Shown here: one piece after another, positions 8,605 through 15,647 of the stretch
Layout: every line of letters begins with the position of its first letter
Numbering within the stretch: the stretch's first letter is position 1
Origin: DASQYE01 sp035940775
Lineage (GTDB): Bacteria; Acidobacteriota; Blastocatellia; Pyrinomonadales; Pyrinomonadaceae
NCBI GenBank assembly: GCA_035940775.1
Contig: DASZEN010000008.1
Coordinates: forward strand, 1 to 64,000
Direction of reading: 5' to 3'
DNA length: 64,000 nt
Made by a program: the position numbers and the translations under genes
The notes under the pieces: generated by a model
What the model saw: only the letters and a program-made list of their open reading frames with translations
Told to the model about the DNA's origin: nothing
Databases searched by the model: none

Positions 8605-9552
8605 TTAACGATAATCGGTCGAGAGTTGGGCCTGTTCGGCCACTGTGTTCATCAGCTCAACCTTGCTCTGATAGGCCGAGAACAAAAATTCCGCCGCGTC
8701 CTTATCATTCGGATTGTGCCGGGCGACGACGCGCGTCTGCGCGATGGCCTCGTCCACCACCTGTAGATTGCGCTCGTACTCGGCGCGCAGGGTCGGCCTC
8801 AGCCCGTTATCGCCGCTCGCCTTGATCGCCGTATCGAGCGACGCGATGGCTTTCAGATAGCTCTTCTCGCCGGGCAGCAGACGCAACGCGGCCGTCAATT
8901 CCGTTGCCGCTTTGTGCGGTTCTATTACCGTGCCGCCCGCTGGCCGATTCCTTCCCGCGCCGCTCGTCCTTCGACGCTCAAAGCCCGCGCCGCCGCGAGT
9001 CGCCGAAGAGTTCGACGCCTTCACAATCGAGGGCGCTTGCGTTTGGCCCGCGCCGTCGCCCGTGTTTTTCTCCGCCTCAAAGGAGCGCAGTTCAGTCGTC
9101 TTGACGCCGCTCGCCACATCCAGCGTTGCCGGGCCGGGTCGAAGGATAAGGTAGGCGAAGATCAGGCCGAAGGCGGCGACCGCGATCAGACTCGCAAAGC
9201 CTATGGCCTGCTGCTGCGGTACGAATGAGAACGGGGCCATGAGCCCGCTCAACCAGGAGCGCAGGCGCGACGAGTCTTTCGGCCCGGCCAGGGCGGCGCG
9301 CTCCTGTTGCGGCGGCTGCAACTCGGCGATGGCGGCATCCAGACGCAGGCGCAACCGCTCGGTCGGCACGCTCAAAGCCATTTCGGGCGCGAACGCCTCG
9401 GCGAACGCGGCCGTCTCGGCTTCGATTGCGCGAGCCTCCTCGGCACACTGCGCGCAGGCCGCGAGGTGCAGCCCCACGCGCTGCATCATCTCAGAGGAGA
9501 GTTCACCGTCGTAATAAGCCTGTAAAATTCCCTCGTCCACACACTCTCTCAT
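8605..9552 (-). CDS. Zinc-binding (ZAS, zf-HC2) transmembrane anti-sigma factor
   Basis: The protein has 315 residues. The N-terminal anti-sigma domain carries the zinc motif H29-x3-C33-x2-C36, which in this family holds the cognate ECF sigma factor at the membrane. A single membrane helix spans about residues 117-137 (ASLIAVAAFGLIFAYLIL). The C-terminal half would be periplasmic: first a Gly/Arg/Ser-rich linker, then a helical region (about residues 215-315), rich in charged residues, that could sense or be processed. The ATG overlaps the sigma stop codon as ATGA (9549-9552), a mark of translational coupling. It is the expected partner of the sigma factor at 9549-10124. Confidence 0.9.
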   Translation of the reverse strand: MRECVDEGILQAYYDGELSSEMMQRVGLHLAACAQCAEEARAIEAETAAFAEAFAPEMALSVPTERLRLRLDAAIAELQPPQQERAALAGPKDSSRLRSWLSGLMAPFSFVPQQQAIGFASLIAVAAFGLIFAYLILRPGPATLDVASGVKTTELRSFEAEKNTGDGAGQTQAPSIVKASNSSATRGGAGFERRRTSGAGRNRPAGGTVIEPHKAATELTAALRLLPGEKSYLKAIASLDTAIKASGDNGLRPTLRAEYERNLQVVDEAIAQTRVVARHNPNDKDAAEFLFSAYQSKVELMNTVAEQAQLSTDYR

Positions 9553-10124
9553 CTGTTTCCTCCGATCTTGCCGTACACTCTCATAAACTCTTTTCTGCCG
9601 CGCGCGACCAGGCTTCCGACGTTCGTTTCATTGATGGACAACGTCTCGGCGATTTCGCGGTAGCTAAGCCCCTGTTGCTTGAGCAGGAGGCAACTGCGCA
9701 TCGGCTCCTTTATCTTGTCGAGCGCGCGGCGGGCCTCCTCGATTGCGACGCGCCGTTCGTAATCCTCCTCCGGCGCAGCCGTAAACCACCCCTCGCGCTC
9801 CGTCTTCTTGGCGTATTCGTCCTCGCGGGCGCTGGCGCGTCCCTGCCCGCGCAGGGTGTTGCGCGCGACGTTCATCGTTACCCGCAAGAGCCAGGCGCGC
9901 AGCAGCTCTTCGCCCGGCGTCTGATCCAGATTGCGATACAGCCTGAGAAAGACCTCCTGCGTTACGTCCTCGGCGAGCCCGCTGTCGCGTACCAGGGCGC
10001 GGGCGGTGCGAAAGACGGCGCGATGATGCAGCGTGAAAGCCTCATCGAAGCTGAGCGGCGCGCTCGCCACTCTCTCAATTGTATTCGGCACTGAATCAGC
10101 CAAAGCTCTTGCTCGTTCGCTCAT
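9549..10124 (-). CDS. ECF-family RNA polymerase sigma factor
   Basis: The protein has 191 residues. Region 2 is seen at about residues 25-95 (FDEAFTLHHRAVFRTAR, AEDVTQEVFLRLYR) and region 4 at about residues 125-185 (GLSYREIAETLSINETNVGS, a helix-turn-helix that reads the -35 element). I place the start at ATG 10124 with GAGAG 9 nt upstream; a GTG at 10139 is in frame but would lie almost inside the predicted promoter. The promoter motif P2 ends only 19 nt before this ATG, so the leader would be very short. The gene is coupled to its anti-sigma factor. The motif at P2 suggests that the factor transcribes its own operon. Confidence 0.92.
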   Translation of the reverse strand: MSERARALADSVPNTIERVASAPLSFDEAFTLHHRAVFRTARALVRDSGLAEDVTQEVFLRLYRNLDQTPGEELLRAWLLRVTMNVARNTLRGQGRASAREDEYAKKTEREGWFTAAPEEDYERRVAIEEARRALDKIKEPMRSCLLLKQQGLSYREIAETLSINETNVGSLVARGRKEFMRVYGKIGGNR

Positions 10125-10142
10125 TATCGCTGCTCTCACAAC

Positions 10143-10173
10143 GTAAACACCACAGGCGCACGTTTTGTGGCAA
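10143..10173 (-). promoter_or_regulatory. Candidate ECF-type promoter P2 before the sigma gene
   Basis: On the minus strand the site reads TTGCCAC-AAAA...GGTGTTTAC, with 15 nt between GCCAC and GGTGTTT, as in P1 and P3. The downstream box ends 19 nt before the sigma ATG, giving an expected 5' leader of only about 10-15 nt. This arrangement fits autoregulation by the encoded sigma factor. Confidence 0.7.
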
Positions 10174-10811
10174 ATATTTAGAACCGCGCATGATACGCTG
10201 CGAAGCCCGGAAACTCTTTATTTTAGAGGTAAATACGGGGTTTGGAAAGCTCGGCCCGGGGTGATGCCCCGGAGATCATCCCGGGTATTGGCCTGAAGGG
10301 CGGTAAGCTTTAAGCCTTTTCCGGTCGCGCCGGAGCGCCCCTCACCTGATGGGAGCCTGGAAGTAGAGGCAGAGGGGCGGGCGCAACTCGCTGGCTCGAT
10401 TGCCATTGCGAGCCGCAGCGTTGCGCCCGCCCCTATATTTCCCGCACCTGACTTGCCGTCCTGCTGTCAATCGTATCGGGCACTGAAAACATCCTGCGAA
10501 GCGGAGACAGGGCCGCCCCCGGGCCCCTGAGGATTAGAAGCAGAGCCCGCATCGCCACGGTCTTCATAAGTCCCGCCCTCGCCCTGAATAATTTTATGGG
10601 CACGTCCGAGGGGAGGCGCACGCCTGCGGTCGTGTTCGATACTCTGACGGGTGCTCGGCTGAGGGTGACGAAGCATACATGTGAGCGCGCCCGCGAGCAC
10701 GACGGCGAGGCGGACGAAGCGAAGATCGCACTTCTATTCGTTGTTTGATATGCACTTCGCATCGCTACGAAATCAGCTTTCGGAAAATTCTCAAACCCTG
10801 GGGGCCAGAGC
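10174..10811 (-). other. Long intergenic stretch with two inverted repeats, no confident gene
   Basis: Three structures stand out. First, an 11-bp inverted repeat with one mismatch (10255-10265 / 10275-10285). Second, a perfect 14-bp inverted repeat GGGGCGGGCGCAAC / GTTGCGCCCGCCCC (10374-10387 / 10420-10433) enclosing a 6-bp inner stem (10393-10398 / 10409-10414). Third, its left arm can instead pair with CGCCCCTC at 10336-10343, so two folds compete. A 44-codon minus-strand frame (10567-10433, MKTVAMRALLLILRG...) has a GAGGG upstream and stops exactly at the big hairpin, so the hairpin could be its terminator; I do not call it as a gene. Otherwise I see nothing. Confidence 0.5.
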
Positions 10812-11513
10812 TTAGTGACGCGCGGGCGCGCATTCGGCCTCAGAGGTACGGCCCGCGCGCGTCCCGTTGTTACGGCGCACCACGTCCCCGCCCATCGTCG
10901 AGCCACGGACATCGCCCACGACGTTCTCGATCAAAACTCTTCCGCCCATGGTTTCGACCCGGCCCTCGACCTCGGAGTTGGTCAGGTTTATCCGCCCGCC
11001 CATCGTCTGTAGATCGATGTCGCCCTTGAGATTGTTGAGCGTCAGGCCGCCGCCCATGGTTTTGCCGCTGAACCTTCCCTCGACGCCGCAGATGCTAATG
11101 CCGCCGCCCATCGAGTCGAATTCCAGGTCGAACCGTTTCGGTACTCTGACGACGAACGAAATATTGGTGCTGTAGTTGTGTCCCCGACCGACGTACTCGG
11201 ACGTGATCCTGAGCCCCGAAGCGGTCTCCTGGAAATCCACACGGCAATCAGCCCCATCCCTTCCGCCCTTGTAAACCTCGACGGAGATAAGCGGGTTATC
11301 CCAACCCGTGACCTCGATGCTGCCGCCCGTCTCGATCTCGAACTCAAGCTTCTGTCCCATAGAAGCCCTGAACTCCCTGTTGATGCGCTGCGGCTGGCCC
11401 TGGACGGCCGAAGCAGCGCGGGGCATCGTTGCGAGTACGGAGGACGAGGCCGAAAGGTTGCTGCCGACCGCCAGCAGGAGCGCGAGCGCTATCATGGCTA
11501 TTATTCTGTTCAC
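10812..11513 (-). CDS. Exported DUF4097 family protein with MGG turn repeats
   Basis: The protein has 233 residues. The start is GTG 11513, chosen because AGGAG lies 9 nt upstream. The signal peptide is MNRIIAMIALALLLAVGSN, cleaved near the Ala-rich stretch around residue 35. The body is a short DUF4097 repeat in which each turn carries TMGG (SMGGGISICG, TMGGGLTLNN, TMGGRINLTN, TMGGRVLIEN, TMGGDV), so the repeat is unusually regular. The single-Cys pattern (ADCRVD, SICG) is like that of other exported members. It lies 48 nt after the HEAT-repeat gene and is probably cotranscribed from P3. The last 20 residues are Arg/Ala-rich and unlike the repeat. Confidence 0.82.
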   Translation of the reverse strand: MNRIIAMIALALLLAVGSNLSASSSVLATMPRAASAVQGQPQRINREFRASMGQKLEFEIETGGSIEVTGWDNPLISVEVYKGGRDGADCRVDFQETASGLRITSEYVGRGHNYSTNISFVVRVPKRFDLEFDSMGGGISICGVEGRFSGKTMGGGLTLNNLKGDIDLQTMGGRINLTNSEVEGRVETMGGRVLIENVVGDVRGSTMGGDVVRRNNGTRAGRTSEAECAPARH

Positions 11514-11561
11514 TTTGCGAGTCTCCTTTTCCGAAGCTCAGGCGGACGCCAGCCCGTGCCT

Positions 11562-12746
11562 TTACGGCTTATTGACGTCCACATTGATGTTCATGTTCAC
11601 ATCTACGTCTATATCCATCTCCGTGTTCGCACCCATTTTGCTGAAATCACCGTGGCGCACGTCGCCGCTTCTGATGCGGATCAAGCGCAGGGCCCAGGCG
11701 GCGGTCTTGCGGACGGGCGCGGCGCTGTCCTGAAGCGCCGCGTTAAGGGCATCATTCGCACGCTTATCGCCCTTGAGCCCGAGCGCCCAGGCCGCCTGTT
11801 GCCTGACCTGCGCCTCCCTGTCTTTCAAAGCATTGATGAGCGGCTCGACCGAGCTTTTATCTCCCTTGAGCCCTAAAGCCCACGCCGCCTGGCTGCGAAC
11901 CGTCGAGTCCTGATCCTGTAGAGCAGCGCCGAGCGGCTCGACCGAGCGGCTATCGCCCCTGAGCCCGAGCGCCCATGCCGCCTGATGTCGAACGTCCGCC
12001 TGCTCGTCTCTGAGAGCATTGACCAGAGGCTCGACCGCGCGCACGTCTCCCTGCAAGCCCAAAGCCCACGCCGCCTGCCTTCGCACCTGCCATGCGCTGT
12101 CTCTCAAAGCGCCGGTCAGGGCCTCCGAGACGCGCTCATCGCTCTTCAACCCGAGCCCCCAGGCGGCCTTTTCCCGCACGCGCCAGTCCTGATCCCTGAC
12201 AGAGCCGAGCACGGCCTCGACCGTGCGCGCATCGTTGATGATCCCGAGCGCCTTCGTCGCGTTGGCCCTCACGCGCCAGTCATCGCTCCGCAACACGGCG
12301 ATGAGCGGGGCGACCGACGGCTCGCCCATGCTCGCCAGCGCACCCGCCGCCTGCTCGCCGGGCGAGCTTTTATCGAGCCCCCCGGAGTCGCCTCTCCAGG
12401 ATCGCCCCTCTCCGCAATAGACTCTCTGTATGGGCGTATCATCGCCCAGTAATTTTATCAGCGAGGGGATGGCGGCGACCGCACGTCGGCCCATCTCCCC
12501 CAGGGTGCAGGCGGCGCTTGCACGCTCCGTCGGGTCTGCGGATTCCAGCAGCTTGATCTTCTCGGAGACATCCGGGGGGACGTTTGCGGCCATCTGCGGA
12601 GCAGCATTGGCAGAGGAGGAGGAGGCGGCGACGGCTGTTGCCGTCAACTCCATGCCCGTCAAACGATTATTCACCGCGGCGCAAAGCCCGGCCAGGGCTC
12701 CGCCAAATAGCAATGCGGCCGCTATCAGGACTAACCTTTTCATCAT
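11562..12746 (-). CDS. Exported HEAT-repeat (PBS-lyase type) protein
   Basis: The protein has 394 residues from ATG 12746; AAAAGGT lies 4 nt upstream, and the next ATG (12743) is equally possible. A hydrophobic leader (RLVLIAAALLFGGALAGLCA) indicates export or anchoring. From about residue 65 to 360 there are 8-9 helical repeats of about 31 residues, the later ones nearly alike (VRxQAAWALGLKGDxRxVEPL). Such alpha-solenoids bind proteins. The tail switches to a Met/Asn/Asp-Val pattern (MDIDVDVNMNINVDVN), which looks like an edge beta-strand or a metal-binding tail. It is the first gene of the P3 transcript, upstream of a DUF4097 gene, so it may be a scaffold for the beta-helix proteins (inference). 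Confidence 0.85.
   Translation of the reverse strand: MMKRLVLIAAALLFGGALAGLCAAVNNRLTGMELTATAVAASSSSANAAPQMAANVPPDVSEKIKLLESADPTERASAACTLGEMGRRAVAAIPSLIKLLGDDTPIQRVYCGEGRSWRGDSGGLDKSSPGEQAAGALASMGEPSVAPLIAVLRSDDWRVRANATKALGIINDARTVEAVLGSVRDQDWRVREKAAWGLGLKSDERVSEALTGALRDSAWQVRRQAAWALGLQGDVRAVEPLVNALRDEQADVRHQAAWALGLRGDSRSVEPLGAALQDQDSTVRSQAAWALGLKGDKSSVEPLINALKDREAQVRQQAAWALGLKGDKRANDALNAALQDSAAPVRKTAAWALRLIRIRSGDVRHGDFSKMGANTEMDIDVDVNMNINVDVNKP
11680..12330. repeat. Approximately 93-bp tandem repeats inside the HEAT gene
   Basis: The DNA coding for the HEAT units recurs every 93 bp or so. The word for AAWALGL (GCCCACGCCGCCTG or GCCCAGGCCGCCTG on the plus strand) returns at regular intervals. 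The near identity of several units at DNA level points to recent expansion or gene conversion and makes the copy number prone to change. Confidence 0.6.
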
Positions 12747-12887
12747 AATCACCTTTTGAACCTGAAGGAGTTGGGCCAGACCGTGCGGGAGCGGGCGCTC
12801 GCGTCGCGCTCGCCGAAGGCATCAGCCAGAAGAATCCGGGGCGGACGCACTCCAGCTCAGGCCATATTCTTTGGTGCTCCCAGCAGT

Positions 12888-12918
12888 GTAAACACCACCG
12901 TTCGGGTTTTCGTGGCAA
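12888..12918 (-). promoter_or_regulatory. Candidate ECF-type promoter P3 before the HEAT-DUF4097 pair
   Basis: On the minus strand the site reads TTGCCAC-GAAA...GGTGTTTAC with 15 nt between the boxes, matching P1 and P2. It lies 142 nt before the HEAT start codon. The rest of the 12747-13131 gap holds the leader of that gene and, on the plus side, the region before hemE, where I see no clear sigma-70 promoter. Confidence 0.7.
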
Positions 12919-13131
12919 ATAATTTTCACGCACCCTGGGTCGCGCGCCTTCTACGATTGGAAAGATTTCCGGCCGCCGCGCGCCGTGCGGGAGAAAGTCT
13001 TGGCCGCTAACGCTCGGCGCGTCTCCTGTTGTAGTCTGATCGCGCACGAGAAATCACACGGCGAGCGCCGCGCGGGCCCTCTTTTGAGAGCGGAGCGGGC
13101 GGGCCGGTTTTATGAATAGAGAGCAGAGCTT

Positions 13132-14226
13132 TTGAGCGAAGAGAAACCTTTGGCCTCTGAGGATGCGAACGGGGCGGAATTGAGCCGGGCATTGCGCGAC
13201 AGCCCTTTTATGCGCGCGTGCCGACGCGAGCCCGCGCCCTACACGCCCGTCTGGCTGATGCGTCAGGCCGGAAGATACATGCGCGAGTATAGAGAGGTGC
13301 GCGCCCGTACCCCTTTTCTTGAGCTGTGCAAGACGCCCGAGCTGGCGGCCGAGGTTACCGTCACGGCCGCCGAAAGGCTCTCTGTCGACGCGGCCATCAT
13401 CTTCGCCGACATACTTCTGATCGTCGAGCCGATGGGCATCGAACTTGAATTTGCAAGGGGCGAGGGCCCTTTGATTCACAACCCGGTGCGTGCGGCCCGC
13501 GACGTTGAGAGATTGCGCGAAGTGGAGACGGTCGAAGCCCTGGGTTACGTTTACGAGGCGATACAATTGACGCGCCGTGCCCTAAAGCCAGACCTGCCGC
13601 TGATAGGTTTCGCGGGCGCGCCCTTCACGCTCGCCTCCTATATGGTCGAAGGCGGCTCGTCGAAGAACTACGTTCACACGAAGTCGCTGATGTACGCGGA
13701 TGGCGGCGCGTGGCACGCGATGATGGAGCTGATCGCGCGTGCGCTCTCGAAATATCTGAACGCACAGATCGCAGCGGGCGCGCAGGCCGTGCAGCTTTTC
13801 GATTCATGGGTCGGCTGCCTGAGCCCGGACGATTACCGTCAATACGTGCTGCCGCATACGCGGAGCGTGATACGCGCCATCACGCCCGGCACGCCCGTCA
13901 TACATTTCGGCACAGGGACGGCGGCGCTTCTGGAACTGATGCGCGAGGCGGGGGGCGACGTGATCGGCCTCGACTGGCGCGTTGACCTCGGCCAGAGCTG
14001 GCAGCGCCTCGGCGATCAAGTGGCCGTTATGGGCAACCTTGATCCCGTGGCGCTCTTCGCCGGGCGCGACCATATCCGCGCCCGAACCCGTCGCATACTT
14101 GAGCGCGCGAAGGGACGCCCCGGCCACATCTTCAACCTCGGCCACGGCATCCTTCCGGAAACTCCCGTCGAGAACGTCATCGCACTGGTTGATGCCGTCC
14201 ACGAGCTGAGCCGGAATCGGGGATGA
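13132..14226 (+). CDS. hemE: Uroporphyrinogen decarboxylase
   Basis: The protein has 364 residues. It removes the four acetate carboxyls of uroporphyrinogen III to give coproporphyrinogen III, in the cytoplasm. The family signature PVWLMRQAGRYMREYR is present near residue 41. Also seen are FADILLIVEPMG, GFAGAPFTLASYMVEGG and the C-terminal FNLGHGILPETP. The frame begins at TTG 13132, with GAGAGCAGAG upstream; no ATG lies before the conserved start region. The N-terminus is about 15 residues longer than in E. coli. It is the first gene of hemE-hemH-hemG, with 76 nt to hemH. Identification is firm; the exact start is not. Confidence 0.95.
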   Translation: MSEEKPLASEDANGAELSRALRDSPFMRACRREPAPYTPVWLMRQAGRYMREYREVRARTPFLELCKTPELAAEVTVTAAERLSVDAAIIFADILLIVEPMGIELEFARGEGPLIHNPVRAARDVERLREVETVEALGYVYEAIQLTRRALKPDLPLIGFAGAPFTLASYMVEGGSSKNYVHTKSLMYADGGAWHAMMELIARALSKYLNAQIAAGAQAVQLFDSWVGCLSPDDYRQYVLPHTRSVIRAITPGTPVIHFGTGTAALLELMREAGGDVIGLDWRVDLGQSWQRLGDQVAVMGNLDPVALFAGRDHIRARTRRILERAKGRPGHIFNLGHGILPETPVENVIALVDAVHELSRNRG

Positions 14227-14302
14227 AAGCTGCGGGCCGAGCCTGAAGCTCAGAGTATCCGGATAGATCGCAGATGGTCGGTTAAAGCTTAAGCTGGTTC
14301 TT

Positions 14303-15358
14303 ATGAGTCGAAACCACGATGCCATTCTGATCGTCTCCTTCGGCGGGCCCGAAGGGATGGACGAAGTGATGCCGTTTCTGGAAAATGTGCTGCGCGGCAG
14401 AAACGTCCCCCCGGCGCGCATGTTGGAGGTGGCCCATCACTACGAGCTGTTTGGCGGCGTGAGCCCGATCAACGAGCAGAACCGCAAGCTGATCGCCGCC
14501 CTCGAAAAAGAGTTGGAGGCGAAGGGGCCGCGCCTGCCCGTCTACTGGGGCAATCGAAACTGGCATCCGATGCTGGCCGATACTCTCTCGCGGATGGCGG
14601 CCGACGGAATCGAAAACGCCCTCGCCTTCATCACCTCGGCCTACAGCTCCTACTCGGGCTGTCGCCAGTATCTTGAGGACATAGAGAGGGCGCGGATGAT
14701 CGTTGGCCCAAGCGCCCCGCGCGTCGAGAAACTGCGCGCCTTCTATAACCATCCAGGCTTTATCGAGCCCAACATCGAAAACGTACGCGCCGCACTGGGC
14801 CATATTCCCGCCGGGCGACGCGAGAGGGCGCACATCGCGTTTACGGCGCACAGCATTCCAGAATCTATGGCGAAGGGTTGCGACTATGAGGCCCAGCTTG
14901 CGGAGACCTGCCGATTGATCGCCGAAGGAATAGGGCACGAGCGTTGGCGGTTGGTCTTTCAGAGCCGGAGCGGCCCGGCCCTTCAAGCATGGCTTGAGCC
15001 TGACATCTGCGATCACCTGCGCGCGCTGAGGACGGAAGCGGCGGCTGAGGATGTGGTCATCGCTCCCGTCGGTTTCATCTCCGATCACATGGAAGTCCTG
15101 TACGACCTGGACACCGAGGCGCGCTCTCTCTGCGCAGAACTCGGCCTGAACATGGTTCGCGCCGACACTGTCGGCACGCACCCGTCATTCATAGCCATGA
15201 TCCGCGAGCTTGTGCTTGAGCGGATGACGGCTGATCCCGTCCGGCGTTTTCTGGGAGGGCGTGGGCCCGCTGCGGATGTCTGTCCGGCGGATTGCTGCGC
15301 GGCGGGCGCTCGCGCGCACATTCAAACAGGAAGCGCGCGTCCGGACACGCGCTCCTGA
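14303..15358 (+). CDS. hemH: Ferrochelatase, probably coproporphyrin-type with [2Fe-2S]-like cysteines
   Basis: The protein has 351 residues. It inserts Fe2+ into a porphyrin. The metal-site His183 (TAHSIP) and Glu264 (DHMEVLYDLD) are present. The sequence style (VSFGGPEG at the start, FQSRSGP near 220, APVGFISDHMEV) resembles actinobacterial coproporphyrin ferrochelatases (CpfC). Cys120 (SSYSGC) and a C-terminal cluster Cys327/Cys331/Cys332 (CPADCC) are placed like the four cysteines that hold a [2Fe-2S] cluster in some bacterial ferrochelatases; this is an inference. Together with the HemY-type oxidase downstream and no hemN/hemF in the window, this favours the coproporphyrin-dependent branch. 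Confidence 0.93.
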   Translation: MSRNHDAILIVSFGGPEGMDEVMPFLENVLRGRNVPPARMLEVAHHYELFGGVSPINEQNRKLIAALEKELEAKGPRLPVYWGNRNWHPMLADTLSRMAADGIENALAFITSAYSSYSGCRQYLEDIERARMIVGPSAPRVEKLRAFYNHPGFIEPNIENVRAALGHIPAGRRERAHIAFTAHSIPESMAKGCDYEAQLAETCRLIAEGIGHERWRLVFQSRSGPALQAWLEPDICDHLRALRTEAAAEDVVIAPVGFISDHMEVLYDLDTEARSLCAELGLNMVRADTVGTHPSFIAMIRELVLERMTADPVRRFLGGRGPAADVCPADCCAAGARAHIQTGSARPDTRS

Positions 15359-15438
15359 ATGTATGGAGGCGCGCTCCTCCTGAGCTTGTATGGAAGAATG
15401 ACTGCGAAAGTTTTACGGGCGGGCGAAGGATTGTGGCT

Positions 15439-15642
15439 ATGAGAATACTAATCATCGGCGGAACGGTCTTCTCAGGCGCTCATCTGGTCGAAGGGGCGCA
15501 GGCGCGCGGGCACGGACTCGCGCTCTTCAATCGCGGCCTGCACGGGCCCGAGCGCGAATCGGAACTGCTCAGAGCGTGGCACGAAGCGCAAGGCTCAGGA
15601 GCCGGAGCAGCAGCAGGAGGAGGAGGAGGAGGAGGAGCATAG
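15439..15642 (+). pseudogene. Remnant of an NAD-dependent epimerase/dehydratase gene
   Basis: The frame has 67 codons. The first 35 residues (MRILIIGGTVFSGAHLVEGA, then ALFNRGLHG) are a clear Rossmann-fold start of an extended SDR/epimerase (usual length about 300 or more), including the GGTxFxGxHLVE nucleotide motif. After about residue 45 the resemblance ends and the frame runs through a GGA repeat coding for Gly7 to a TAG. No catalytic YxxxK follows. It sits between hemH and hemG, so a former gene has been deleted, leaving its 5' end. It may still be translated as a short peptide. Confidence 0.7.
15615..15637 (+). repeat. GGA trinucleotide repeat just before hemG
   Basis: There are about 7.7 copies of AGG. 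The last units lie 10 nt before the GTG proposed as the hemG start, so the repeat itself may serve as the Shine-Dalgarno sequence. Its length could alter hemG translation. Confidence 0.8.
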
Positions 15643-15647
15643 AGCAG

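Noticed and set aside
10433..10912. Minus-strand frame of 159 codons between the DUF4097 gene and the sigma gene
   Set aside because: Its first third overlaps the DUF4097 gene in another frame and no motif is seen. Only the last 44 codons are kept as a weak candidate in the intergenic entry.
11680..12330. Regular 93-bp repeats resembling a CRISPR or satellite array
   Set aside because: The period codes for HEAT units in frame without spacers, so it is protein repeat DNA.
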